A stretch of DNA of 32,032 bases from an uncultured Lentisphaeria bacterium (GTDB taxonomy: Bacteria > Verrucomicrobiota > Lentisphaeria > JABSQK01 > CAJWLW01), in contig CAJWLW010000021.1 in NCBI GenBank assembly GCA_913042885.1, positions 1 through 32,032 on the forward strand, given 5' to 3'. The translations under genes were made by a program, and so were the position numbers. Shown piece after piece: positions 17,903 to 26,223 of this stretch (positions are counted from its first letter, which is position 1; the number at the start of each line of letters is the position of its first letter). Below the pieces are notes generated by a model, which saw nothing but the letters and a program-made list of their open reading frames with translations, was not told the DNA's origin and made no database searches.

Positions 17903-18925
17903 TTAGTCAACGCGGACCCGTTTCCCTGCGGTTGCACTTTTGATGGCGCCGAAGACCATCGCCAGGCTCTTGATGTTCTCGACGGCGTGCGTTTCGGGCC
18001 GGCCGCCATGGCGCACGCAATCGAGGAACTCGAGAATCACGCCGCTATGGCTCCCGGTTTTTTTCTGCGGCACCCGAACCGGAACAGTCAGCTCGCGCAG
18101 CGGCCGGTGGAATCCCTCGTCGCTACGTACTGCCTGCGCTTTGAAGCTCTCATCTCCGTCCCAGGTGACGCTGCCTTTGTCACCGATTATGTGCCAGGCG
18201 CATTCCCATGACGTGTTACAGCCCTCACTGCTCCACGCACCCTGGTAGGTGTAGACGATGTCGTCGGTCATTTCGAAAATTGCGACCGCTGAAGCACCGT
18301 GCTTGTACCGTGAACCGGCCGGGTTCCACTCGTGACAGTAGACATGTTGCGCATCCGCCCCGGTGATCAGTCGCGCCTGGTCAAACGAGTGGATCGACAT
18401 CTCCAGCAGCAGGGCATGCGCCATGACATCGCGGAAACCGCCGAAATGGGCGGCGACGAAAAAGTTGCTCTGCACTGTCGTCACCCGCCCGATCTTGCCG
18501 CTCTCGATAAATTTACGGAGGGCACGAATCTCCGATCTGTATCGCCGGTTCTGAATGACGGCATAGATGCGGTCCGCTTTCCCGGCGGCAGCAACCATGG
18601 CGCGTGCGTGCGTCATAGTGTCGGCCAGCGGCTTCTCGCCGAGGACATGGCAGCCATGTTTCAATGCCGTCATTGTGACACTGTGATGCGCCTCCGGCAC
18701 GGTGCAGTCGAAGACCACTTCGGGATCGGTGGCCTTGAGCATTGCTTTCAGATCGGTGCCGAAAAGGGCGCCGGGCGCGTTAAAGTCGACGCGACGCTGT
18801 TCGGCCGCGGCCGGCGACAGATCGACCAGGCCAACCAGTTCGATACGCTCTCGTACGGCCGCCGTCATCCACTTGTCGCATATACCGCCGCATCCGACCA
18901 GCACTACTCGAGTTCGTTTTGCCAT
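17903..18925 (-). CDS. Gfo/Idh/MocA-family oxidoreductase
   Basis: 340 residues. The N-terminus is a Rossmann fold with the dinucleotide signature VVLVGCGGICDKWM, followed by VFDCTVPEAHH and GEKPLADT. The second gives the usual Gfo/Idh/MocA Glu-Lys-Pro active-site motif. The C-terminal part (about 130-330) is the alpha/beta substrate domain. Family members are NAD(P)-dependent dehydrogenases or glycosidases acting on sugars, inositols and related polyols; the substrate cannot be read here. There is no signal peptide, so it is cytoplasmic. It is the last gene of the minus-strand sugar block, 72 bases after the broken rhamnose permease, and has its own candidate promoter in that gap, so it may be expressed separately. 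Confidence 0.9.
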   Translation of the reverse strand: MAKRTRVVLVGCGGICDKWMTAAVRERIELVGLVDLSPAAAEQRRVDFNAPGALFGTDLKAMLKATDPEVVFDCTVPEAHHSVTMTALKHGCHVLGEKPLADTMTHARAMVAAAGKADRIYAVIQNRRYRSEIRALRKFIESGKIGRVTTVQSNFFVAAHFGGFRDVMAHALLLEMSIHSFDQARLITGADAQHVYCHEWNPAGSRYKHGASAVAIFEMTDDIVYTYQGAWSSEGCNTSWECAWHIIGDKGSVTWDGDESFKAQAVRSDEGFHRPLRELTVPVRVPQKKTGSHSGVILEFLDCVRHGGRPETHAVENIKSLAMVFGAIKSATAGKRVRVD

Positions 18926-18957
18926 AGATCGTCCAGATCGAGGTTGAAAGCAATACA

Positions 18958-18985
18958 GTTATATGCGCCGTTGAGCCTGATACAA
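18958..18985 (-). promoter_or_regulatory. Candidate promoter of the Gfo/Idh/MocA gene
   Basis: On the minus strand a -35 box TTGTAT (18980-18985) and a -10 box TATAAC (18958-18963) are separated by 16 bases. They lie in the 72-base gap between the permease remnant and the oxidoreductase, about 33 bases before its ATG. Spacing and base match are good, but this rests on consensus only. Confidence 0.4.
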
Positions 18986-18997
18986 CCGCGTTAGATG

Positions 18998-20043
18998 TTA
19001 ATTATTGAACGCTCTGCCCGATCCCGTCCCCAGACTACTGGCGAATGCCAGGCAGACGGTGGCAACGATCAGGACGACAATGCCGGCGTACAGAAAACCT
19101 TTCGATCGGGCCGTGGCGCCACGCCACTCGCCGGTCATAAAGCCGACTGCATTGCCCGCGACAAGAGACAAGGCGATCGAAATGACCCAGCCAACGGTCC
19201 GGCCCAGGCTGTCTCCCAGGTAATAGGCGCCAATCCCGAAGCTGACGTGCACCGCCGGCATACAGAACCCAATCAACGTCGCACACAGCAGAAAATCCCG
19301 GCTCGCGCCGACACAGGTGAAGCGGGCGAAGGTTTTTTGTCGGGCAATTTCGAGCAGGACCATAGTACCATTGCGACACCACCGCCCCACCAGATCGGCA
19401 GCCGTAAACCATCGCGAGTCGCTCGTCGGTGCCCAATTCGGCCGCCGCGACTTTGATCGGTTGCCCGTAATCGAAACCGATGCTGGCGCAAGCACTCATA
19501 ACCCCCGATACAACGCACAGCATGATGCCGATAGCAAACGCCCTTACCGACCGCGCGGCAGTCGGCTGGCCAGCGTCTTTGTCCTGTTCACGCAGGTAGC
19601 CAGCCCGACCGCAAAGGATCATGCCGGCCAGGCAAACAGCGATGCCGACAAATATCCAGATCTTTGCCGATTCGGGGATGGCACGCCACTGACGTGCCAT
19701 CGGTACGAGCGCGCCAACGACCGTATTGATCCCCATGATCATCGCCAGCCCGATGCCGATGCCCACTGCTGCGATGCCATGGCCGAAGCACAGCGCGCCG
19801 ATGCCCCAGCCCAAACCCATGGCAACGACCGTCAGGACATGATCAAGGCCCGCCTGCTGCAACGCATGCGGCCAGGATTCAATGAACAGCACCGCGAAAA
19901 CCAGCGGCACGACCAGGGTACGCGAAGCCGAAGCCGGCAACCAGCACATGCTCCGTATGAAAACGCCTGCTGACCCGCAGCGGCAACGGCACAATGGCGC
20001 CTAGAATCGCTGAAACGATGAGGATAGTGAAGCCAGTGAACAA
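18998..20043 (-). pseudogene. rhaT: RhaT-like L-rhamnose permease broken by three frameshifts
   Basis: Joining three reading frames gives a multi-helix membrane protein of about 345 residues, the length of E. coli RhaT, with matching landmarks. The N-terminal frame reads FTGFTILIVSAILGAIVPLP and then HVLVAGFGFA. Near 19920 one extra base moves the reading to TLVVPLVFAVLF. This long middle frame runs through IGIGLAMIMGINTVVGAL to ERLAMVYG. Near 19402 a missing base moves it to LPIWWGGGVAMVLW, equivalent to the LPS-GGG region of RhaT. Near 19350-19362 another missing base leads into LLEIARQKTFARF and on to the natural C-terminus. The likely start is TTG at 20043, seven bases after the aldolase stop. 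As read, the protein cannot be made whole. Base-calling errors are the alternative, but three in one gene with intact neighbours favours real decay. Confidence 0.8.
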
Positions 20044-20049
20044 CGCGGA

Positions 20050-21027
20050 CTAAATGTCGGCGATCAGACTGTCGTAGTACTTCACGTAGTCGTCGCGGTC
20101 ATCCGTCTTCAACACGCCGATGGCAGTTCGCGGGTGTTCGTTGAGCTGGCCAGTGATGTTGTACGGCACCAGCGCGCCCCAGTCAAGACTGTCCCGCAAC
20201 GGATTGACATGTTCCGCCAGGAAATCGTAGATCGGTCGAATATGGAATTTCGGGTTACGCAGGAAGCCGATGAGCAACTCGGTCGGGCAGTTGCCGGCAC
20301 CGCGGCCGAGGCCCATCATCGTCGAGTCCAGCCGGTTGGCTCCAGTGACAAGTGCCTCGATCGTGTTGGCGAAGGCCAGTTGTTGATTGTTGTGGGCGTG
20401 GATACCCACTTCCTTGCCGACGTCTTTCATGGCATTCTGGTACTTCTCCACCAGGTAGCGGATCTGCTCATGGTACAAGGCACCATAGCTGTCGACGACA
20501 ACGACGGTGTCAACCGGCGTTTCTATCAGCGTTTCCAGACACTGGTCGATCTCGACTTCTGAGACTGTCGAAATCGCCATGATGTTGCAGGCAGTCTCGT
20601 AGCCCTTGTCATGCGCGTCCTTGATCATATCGACAGCCGTCGGAAGCTGGTGCGCGTAGGTCGCGACACGGATGACATCCAGCACACTGTCGTCTTTCGG
20701 GAGGATGTCGACCTTGTAGTCGGTTTTTTCCGCATCCGCCATGGCGGACAGTTTGAGTGGCGAATCGTTGTCGCCGACAATCCGGCGGATATCGTCCTCG
20801 TCACTGAACTTCCAATCGCCGAAAGCATCTCGGGCAAAGAGGCCTTTCGATCCCTTATACCCGACTTCCATGTAATCGATGCCGGCATCGATGCAGGCCT
20901 GATAAACGCCTTTAACAAACGAATCATCGAAAAAATGGTCGTTGATCAGGCCGCCGTCGCGCACGGTACAATCCAACACTTTTATATCCGAACGGAAAGT
21001 TATCCAGGGTGCCAGCTTCTCTTTCAT
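20050..21027 (-). CDS. HMGL-like (DRE-TIM) aldolase, DmpG-related
   Basis: 325 residues forming one TIM barrel of the pyruvate-carboxyltransferase/HMG-CoA lyase type. The motif LDCTVRDGG has the metal ligand Asp19, Arg23 and Asp24. The other two metal ligands are His210 and His212 in GIHAHNNQ. GLGRGAGNCPTELL near the C-terminus is also typical. The closest familiar group is 4-hydroxy-2-oxovalerate aldolase (DmpG), whose members split a 4-hydroxy-2-oxo acid into pyruvate and an aldehyde. In this sugar block it may cleave a sugar-derived keto acid, but the substrate is inferred. GAGG lies eight bases before the ATG. The rhamnose permease remnant begins seven bases after its stop, so the two were probably translated together. 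Confidence 0.85.
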   Translation of the reverse strand: MKEKLAPWITFRSDIKVLDCTVRDGGLINDHFFDDSFVKGVYQACIDAGIDYMEVGYKGSKGLFARDAFGDWKFSDEDDIRRIVGDNDSPLKLSAMADAEKTDYKVDILPKDDSVLDVIRVATYAHQLPTAVDMIKDAHDKGYETACNIMAISTVSEVEIDQCLETLIETPVDTVVVVDSYGALYHEQIRYLVEKYQNAMKDVGKEVGIHAHNNQQLAFANTIEALVTGANRLDSTMMGLGRGAGNCPTELLIGFLRNPKFHIRPIYDFLAEHVNPLRDSLDWGALVPYNITGQLNEHPRTAIGVLKTDDRDDYVKYYDSLIADI

Positions 21028-21328
21028 TTGAGAACCTCAACTTGAGTTATATGTCGGGGCAAACAGATAACCTACGGCCACAACGGAATATGTCGAGTGC
21101 TGACGGGCGTTTGGCGTATGCGTGGATTTGCCTCTCCCGGGGTCCTACACCTGATCGTTGGTCACACACTATTCCCACACCGGCTCTGATTAAAATCTGT
21201 TACATGCCCCTAAGACGGCGGGCCGCAAGCAGAGTAGGCTCAACAGCAAACACTCGTTCAACGATCAGGTACTGGGCCACAAGCAACGGGGGAGAAGCGA
21301 GAAATGCCCAACTCGGCGCTTCGACGGA
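21028..21328. other. Spacer of about 300 bases between aldolase and GNAT genes
   Basis: I see no supportable gene here. Open frames on both strands lack ribosome sites and family features. A TATAAC box on the minus strand just before the aldolase could be a -10 element, but its -35 match is poor. The clearest structure is a perfect 12-base inverted repeat described separately. Confidence 0.4.
21149..21270. repeat. Perfect 12-bp inverted repeat with arms 98 bp apart
   Basis: ACCTGATCGTTG at 21149-21160 is the exact reverse complement of CAACGATCAGGT at 21259-21270. Both arms lie in the non-coding spacer upstream of the aldolase gene. They could be a pair of operator sites bound by a looping regulator, or the ends of a lost element; nothing else in the spacer decides between these. 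Confidence 0.5.
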
Positions 21329-21739
21329 CTATTCGAACTTCAAAAACACCGCGCGCTTCTGATCGGGAAGTGCAAAATCGAAGCCGCAACTGCGAAAGAC
21401 GGATTCGGAAGCGGTGATTGCCATCAGTTCGACGACCTTCAACTCCTTTGCCCGTTCGACACAATGCTCGACCAGGGCTTGCCCGATGCCCTGCCCCTGA
21501 AACTCCGCCGACACACCCAACGCCTGAATTTCCGCCAGTTTGCGTGAGTATACCTCGATCGCGGCAAAGCCAATAATGCGTTCCCCACATACCGCGACGA
21601 AACCGTTCTCCGCCAGGTACAACAGTTGCTTGTCGGTGCGGTCGAGCAGTTGCCGCTCACTCACAAAGGGGGCAAGCAAAGCTTCGATACCCTCAATATC
21701 GGCATCGGTCGCAGCGCGAATGGTCGTATCGTCGTTCAT
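21329..21739 (-). CDS. GNAT-family N-acetyltransferase
   Basis: 136 residues, one GNAT domain. The acetyl-CoA binding motif A reads LGVSAEFQGQGIGQALV at about 75-92 and includes the QGQGIG pyrophosphate loop. The C-terminal part (AITASESVFRSCGFDFALPDQ) resembles the ArgA-type N-acetylglutamate synthase branch, including its habit of ending soon after the GF motif. It transfers an acetyl group from acetyl-CoA to an amine; the acceptor is not evident. The ATG lies eight bases after the stop of the YqeY gene, so both are probably on one transcript. It has no obvious link to sugar use. Confidence 0.87.
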   Translation of the reverse strand: MNDDTTIRAATDADIEGIEALLAPFVSERQLLDRTDKQLLYLAENGFVAVCGERIIGFAAIEVYSRKLAEIQALGVSAEFQGQGIGQALVEHCVERAKELKVVELMAITASESVFRSCGFDFALPDQKRAVFLKFE

Positions 21740-21747
21740 CGGCGCGA

Positions 21748-22203
21748 TTAACCGAGTGACTGCTTGACGAGATCCGCCAGAGCCCGGTTGTCGGCATCCT
21801 TGCCGGTGGCGGCAACGAGGTCACGGACGGCCTTCATTACCTGGCCCATCTCTTTCATTGACGAGGCGCCAGTGGATTCAACCGCCTGGGCGACCAAAGC
21901 CGCGAGCTCATCCGGGGTCAGTGACTCGGGCAGCAGTACTTGGAGGATTTTGATCTGCGTCTCCTCCGCCTCAACGAGATCCTCGCGCCCACCTTTGCGG
22001 AACATTTCAATAGAGTCCTGGCGCTGTTTGACCAGGCGCTTGACCATGGAGATGACATCGTCGTCGGACGGAGACTTGTTGTCGCCGCTCTTCTCGAACT
22101 TGATGATTTCGCCGCGCACCGCACGCAGGGCATTTAGTCCCTGTTCGTCCCGAGCGCGCATGGCATCTTTGATGTCTTCACTGATCTGATCGGAAAGGGA
22201 CAT
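21748..22203 (-). CDS. GatB/YqeY domain protein
   Basis: 151 residues from the ATG at 22203 (MSLSDQISEDIKDAMRARD). The all-helical sequence with RVRGEIIKFE-like, VKRLVKQRQDSIEMFRKGGR and ALVAQAV segments is a typical stand-alone YqeY protein. The same fold occurs at the C-terminus of the GatB subunit of tRNA amidotransferase. A role in tRNA-dependent amidation or translation quality is supposed but not proven. The start has no Shine-Dalgarno; its leader on the minus strand is pyrimidine-rich. The frame stays open to 22263, but those extra residues look non-conserved. It is followed after eight bases by the GNAT gene. Confidence 0.92.
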   Translation of the reverse strand: MSLSDQISEDIKDAMRARDEQGLNALRAVRGEIIKFEKSGDNKSPSDDDVISMVKRLVKQRQDSIEMFRKGGREDLVEAEETQIKILQVLLPESLTPDELAALVAQAVESTGASSMKEMGQVMKAVRDLVAATGKDADNRALADLVKQSLG

Positions 22204-22484
22204 GTGGAATTCTGGATTTTGGAGTGTGGGTTGAAAGAGGAAACGCCTGGCAGGGGAATTCAAGATGGAAGATTAATTGCTTCAGGTTGGTCATAATAGG
22301 CGGAATTATGAAAAAATCACACATTATTTGTCAACTTTTGCATGTATTTGGTTTCTAACATAGTGAGGTTGCGATGCCCTGGAATCCACAACTCATTAAG
22401 TGCAAGGATGTTAAGGAAATCTGAGATTGGTTGGAGGGCATGGTGCGTTTCAGCAACAGCATCCACGACCCATTGGAGGAGAAG
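22204..22484. other. AT-rich spacer between yqeY and an orphan small gene
   Basis: No supportable gene. The part next to yqeY is the pyrimidine-rich leader of that gene on the minus strand. On the plus strand an A-tract (22311-22316) is followed by ATTTGTCAAC (22326-22335), which contains a -35-like TTGTCA; the same arrangement occurs before the small genes at 28650-28951. No good -10 box is placed at the expected distance. A short plus frame at 22373-22426 (MPWNPQLIKCKDVKEI) has no ribosome site. Confidence 0.4.
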
Positions 22485-22673
22485 ATGAAAAAAACAACAC
22501 ATACCGGCCTCCTGCAACTCTGCGGCAGCGAGCATCTGCTTCTGCTCAGCGTTTTCGGCAATACCGAACTGCGCGAGGCGATCGATCGGGAGCTGCACAA
22601 CCGCGCGAATACTGATACGGTCGAACTGCACTGGAACGCATCGCCGTGCCTTGCGGGCTGTCCCGACGGATAG
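22485..22673 (+). CDS. Orphan small protein of 62 residues
   Basis: The ATG at 22485 has a strong GGAGGAG ribosome site a few bases upstream and is followed by a Lys-rich start (MKKTTHTGLLQLCG), typical of a real gene. The middle is probably helical with alternating charge (GNTELREAIDRELHNRAN), and the C-terminus carries two Cys in PCLAGCPDG. No signal peptide or membrane segment is visible. I do not recognise the family. It is on the plus strand, convergent with fucI and divergent from yqeY, so it has its own promoter. The initiation signal is the main reason for calling it; without homologues it remains moderately likely. Confidence 0.5.
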   Translation: MKKTTHTGLLQLCGSEHLLLLSVFGNTELREAIDRELHNRANTDTVELHWNASPCLAGCPDG

Positions 22674-22790
22674 ACCATATCCGACACGGGCGACAGCATG
22701 CAGGAAATCAAATGTTGTAGGCGCCTGGGCGGCCAAGGAAAAGCGGAATTCTGCATCCGTTCAATTCGTCAGCCTCGGATCACAAACAGT

Positions 22791-24578
22791 TCAACCGTAC
22801 AACGGACCGAAGTTGGCGCAGGCGCGGAAATCAGCTCCTTCGAGATCGGCCGTGCCAAAGCAGTTCCAGGCGGACGGGCGAAAGACTTCTTCCTCCGCGA
22901 CGTTGTGCATGTAGACCGGGATTCGTAGAATCGACGCGAGACTGATGAGCTCGGCGCCGACATGGCCGTAGCTGAAGGCGCCGTGATTCGAGCCCCAGGC
23001 ATTCATCACGGAGTAAACATCGCGGAAAACACCGTTGCCCGTGGTACGCGGCACAAACCAGGTGGTCGGCCAGGTCGGATTAGTGCGCTGATCAAGGGCA
23101 TCGTGCACGTGATCCGCTAATGACACGGTGACGCCTTCGGCGATCTGCAGGACCGGACCCTGGCCACGCACCAGGTTGATCCGGCATAGGGTCACCGGCA
23201 TACCGCCGCGCGTACGGAAGCGTGTCGACCAGCCGCCACCCGGGAAGTACTCGGTCATCGACGGATGCCAGGTTGTGGCCTGGAGACATTTCGTGACTTC
23301 ATCGTTGGTGATTTCCCAGAACGGCTTCATCGCGGGTTGGCCGTCGATAGTTTGTGCACCGGTGCCGTCCAATGCAGCCGGGCCGGAATTAATCAGATGC
23401 AGGACGCCGCCGGCAGCATCGCCATCAAGCGTGTGGCCGGTGACTCGTTTGACAGCATCCGTGCTCCAGTACGTGCGAACGTCCGCAAAGACCTGGGCGG
23501 CGTTGGTGATCAGGTGACCGAAAAGCATGGCGATGCCGTTGAGCGTGTCGTTCTCGGTCGCGATCATGAAAGGTGGGCGCTTACCGTTCCAATCGAACGA
23601 AGTCGTCAGCATGGCCTCGAGGAAATCGCCGTTCGGCATGTGATCGGTCCATTGCCGTTGTCCCTGAAAACCGCCGGCGATGGCGTTGTGCCCGTGGGCT
23701 TCCTCGCCGAACCCGAGGTCGGTCAACTTCCGGTTGCCAACCATGAGGTCACGGGCAATGAGCGCGCACTTGACGGAAACTTCCCATTCTCTATCGAGAT
23801 GCTCACGGCTGCGCTTCTTTTCTTCCGTGTTGTAATCGCTGCCTTCGGGGCAGTTGGCCTTGACCCATCGCATCGCTTTGCGGTACTCTGCCGGGTCGTA
23901 AATACCTCGCTCGATACGGCGAATGAACTCAGTCATGTCAATGGCTTCGACCCGCATACCGAGATAGGACTCGAAAAACTCGTGATCGGCGTACGACCCC
24001 ATGATCCCCATCGAGATGTTGCCCATGCCGAGATAGGACTTGCCGCGCATCATGGCCACAGCGATACCGGCACGCGCAAAGCGCAGCAGCTTGACCTGGA
24101 CGTCATCGGGGATCGACTTGTCATCGGCGTCCTGCACGTCGCGCCCGTAAATTGTGAACGCCGGCAACCCCTTCTGGTTATGCGCCGCCTGCACGGCTGC
24201 GAGATAGACGGCGCCCGGGCGTTCCGTCCCATTGAAGCCCCAGATCGCTTTCGGGATCAAAGGATCCATGTCCATGGTCTCGGAACCATAGCACCAGCAA
24301 GGCGTCACGGTGAGCGATACCCCGACATATTCCCGAGTAAACTTCTCGGCACACTTCGCAGTTTCCGCAACACTGCCAATACAGGTGTCGGCGATGACAC
24401 ATTGAACGCGGGTGCCGTTGTAATGCTTGAGGTGACTGGAGAGAAACTTGGCGACGGTCCTGGCCATGGCCATGGTTTGCTTCTCGAGCGACTCACGCAC
24501 ACCACCGAGACGGCCGTCGATGGTCGGGCGAATGCCAATCTTGGGTAGTTCACCGATGTAACGATTTTTCGAAGGCAT
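22791..24578 (-). CDS. fucI: L-fucose isomerase
   Basis: 595 residues, the usual length (E. coli FucI has 591). The enzyme interconverts L-fucose and L-fuculose in the cytoplasm and depends on Mn2+. The sequence contains [11 protein letters not shown] at the N-terminus, the [16 protein letters not shown] region with Glu321, and ATENDTLNG with Asp344. The [14 protein letters not shown] motif supplies the third metal-ligand His. These correspond to the Glu, Asp and His metal ligands of FucI. It lies 169 bases after rhaB on the same strand. Pairing of FucI with rhamnulokinase rather than fuculokinase suggests the pathway handles L-rhamnose, L-fucose or both. The leader contains a short repeated CCTGAAA and only a weak Shine-Dalgarno. 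Confidence 0.96.
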   Translation of the reverse strand: MPSKNRYIGELPKIGIRPTIDGRLGGVRESLEKQTMAMARTVAKFLSSHLKHYNGTRVQCVIADTCIGSVAETAKCAEKFTREYVGVSLTVTPCWCYGSETMDMDPLIPKAIWGFNGTERPGAVYLAAVQAAHNQKGLPAFTIYGRDVQDADDKSIPDDVQVKLLRFARAGIAVAMMRGKSYLGMGNISMGIMGSYADHEFFESYLGMRVEAIDMTEFIRRIERGIYDPAEYRKAMRWVKANCPEGSDYNTEEKKRSREHLDREWEVSVKCALIARDLMVGNRKLTDLGFGEEAHGHNAIAGGFQGQRQWTDHMPNGDFLEAMLTTSFDWNGKRPPFMIATENDTLNGIAMLFGHLITNAAQVFADVRTYWSTDAVKRVTGHTLDGDAAGGVLHLINSGPAALDGTGAQTIDGQPAMKPFWEITNDEVTKCLQATTWHPSMTEYFPGGGWSTRFRTRGGMPVTLCRINLVRGQGPVLQIAEGVTVSLADHVHDALDQRTNPTWPTTWFVPRTTGNGVFRDVYSVMNAWGSNHGAFSYGHVGAELISLASILRIPVYMHNVAEEEVFRPSAWNCFGTADLEGADFRACANFGPLYG

Positions 24579-24747
24579 GTCAGACCCCGGGTCGTGTTTC
24601 AGGTTTCAGGTGATATCGTCGTCATCTCACACTTCATCGCTCCTTTTCATCGCGCGTCACCCGGCAGCGAAAATCGAATGAGAAGAGCGATAAAGTGCCA
24701 GGTCAAGGTTGTCGGTCAGCAGAAGCAATTATGGGTGAGACGCAGAC

Positions 24748-26223
24748 TCACCCGATGTTTTTTTTGAGCACCTCGAACGGCGCCTCCCAGGGTGCTGGAT
24801 TTTCCGGTTCGAATTCGGCGGTTTCGAACGAATCGCCAACAAGCGCCTTGCCCTCGTCCAACGACTTCAGGTCACCGCCGGCAATCATCTGCATCAGGAA
24901 ATTGCCGACGGATGTCGCTTCCACGGGACCGGTAATCACCGGGCGGTTGATAGCATCGGCGACCATCTGATTCAGCAGTCTGTTCCGGCTGCCGCCACCG
25001 ACGATGTGGAGGACTTCGACCGGGCCGCCGCGCAGATCTTCGAGGCGCTCGAGAACCAGCCGGTATTTCAACGCCATACTTTCGAAGGCGGTGCGCAGAA
25101 TTTCACCACGCGTCTCCGGCACCTGCTGCCCGGTATCGCGGCAGTAGTCCTGAATTTTTTTCGGCATGTTGCCAGGCGTGCTGAACGCCGGATAGTCTGG
25201 ATCAATGACAGCGACGTGCGGATCGGCGGGTTCAGCCATCCGGGTGATTTCTGCGTAGTCGTAGTTGTCGCCTTCACCGGCAAAGGTGCGGCGACACTCC
25301 TGCACGATCCACATGCCGGTGATATTCCCGAGCACGCGAATGGTGTTGCAGATGCCGCCTTCGTTCGTGAGGTTGTAACGTTGGCTCTGGTCATTGATGA
25401 TCGGCGCCGCCGTCTCGATACCGAGCAGCGCCCAAGTTCCAGAACTCACATAGGCATACTCGCTGCCCACTGCCGGTACACCGGCAACCGCAGAAGCGGT
25501 GTCGTGGCTGCCCACGGTGACGACATTCAGCTTCGCCTGAATCTCTGTTTCAATGGCCTCGGTGAGCGGGCCCAGCGTCGTGCCCGGCGCCGTCGGCTCC
25601 AGAAAAATGTCCGATGGTATGCCCAGCCGTGTGAGAATCTCATCATTCCATTGGCCATTACGCATGTTCATGCAGCCGCTGGTGCTGGCGATCGTGAACT
25701 CGTTCGCGGTCACGCCGCTGAGCCAGTAGTTCATCAGGTCCGGCATGAACAGCAGCTGGTCGGCGATCTCGAGTCGTTGCGGCGTTTCCTGGGTTTCGGC
25801 AAAGAGCTGGAAGACGGTATTGAGAAACATGATCTGTATCCCGGTCCCGGCGTAGAGTTCGTCCATCGACAGGCGCTCGCCACACGCTTCCATGACCCGA
25901 TCAACGCGTGGGTCGCGGTAGCAATGGGGCATACTAATGAGTTGCCCGGTGCGGTCGAGCAGTCCATAATCGACCCCCCAGGTATCGACCCCGACGCTGC
26001 ACAACGCATCACCGAACCGCGCCACCGCCTGAGCCAGACCGGTCTTGATCTCACTGAACAAACGAACAGGGTCCCAGTAAATGCTGCCGAGGATATTCGT
26101 GCCGCCGTTCGGAAACCGGTGGATCTCCTCCAAAGTCATCCGGGAACCGTCATAGATCCCAACCACAACACGACCGCTCTCAGCGCCCAAATCGACGGCT
26201 GCGTAACATTTGCCTTTGACCAT
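24748..26223 (-). CDS. rhaB: Rhamnulokinase (FGGY family)
   Basis: 491 residues, matching the family. It phosphorylates L-rhamnulose with ATP to L-rhamnulose 1-phosphate. The N-terminal FGGY domain opens with AAVDLGAESGRVVVG (phosphate-binding loop) and has GVDTWGVDYGLLD. The catalytic base Asp lies in VTVGSHDTASAVAG, and the C-terminal ATP site has HIVGGGSRNRLLNQ. Rhamnulokinases keep DLGAESGR and SHDTASAV, whereas fuculokinases differ here, so the specificity is fairly firm. It is the first gene of the minus-strand sugar block. The 370-base region upstream is shared with the divergent lipoprotein genes and contains a very AT-rich stretch likely to hold its promoter. Confidence 0.95.
   Translation of the reverse strand: MVKGKCYAAVDLGAESGRVVVGIYDGSRMTLEEIHRFPNGGTNILGSIYWDPVRLFSEIKTGLAQAVARFGDALCSVGVDTWGVDYGLLDRTGQLISMPHCYRDPRVDRVMEACGERLSMDELYAGTGIQIMFLNTVFQLFAETQETPQRLEIADQLLFMPDLMNYWLSGVTANEFTIASTSGCMNMRNGQWNDEILTRLGIPSDIFLEPTAPGTTLGPLTEAIETEIQAKLNVVTVGSHDTASAVAGVPAVGSEYAYVSSGTWALLGIETAAPIINDQSQRYNLTNEGGICNTIRVLGNITGMWIVQECRRTFAGEGDNYDYAEITRMAEPADPHVAVIDPDYPAFSTPGNMPKKIQDYCRDTGQQVPETRGEILRTAFESMALKYRLVLERLEDLRGGPVEVLHIVGGGSRNRLLNQMVADAINRPVITGPVEATSVGNFLMQMIAGGDLKSLDEGKALVGDSFETAEFEPENPAPWEAPFEVLKKNIG

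Noticed and set aside
22317..22756. Minus-strand frames of 133-139 codons between yqeY and fucI
   Set aside because: No ribosome site or family features, and they overlap a plus-strand small gene with a strong initiation signal.
23265..24548. Open plus-strand frame of 427 codons opposite fucI
   Set aside because: Antisense shadow of a secure L-fucose isomerase gene; no domain or signal.
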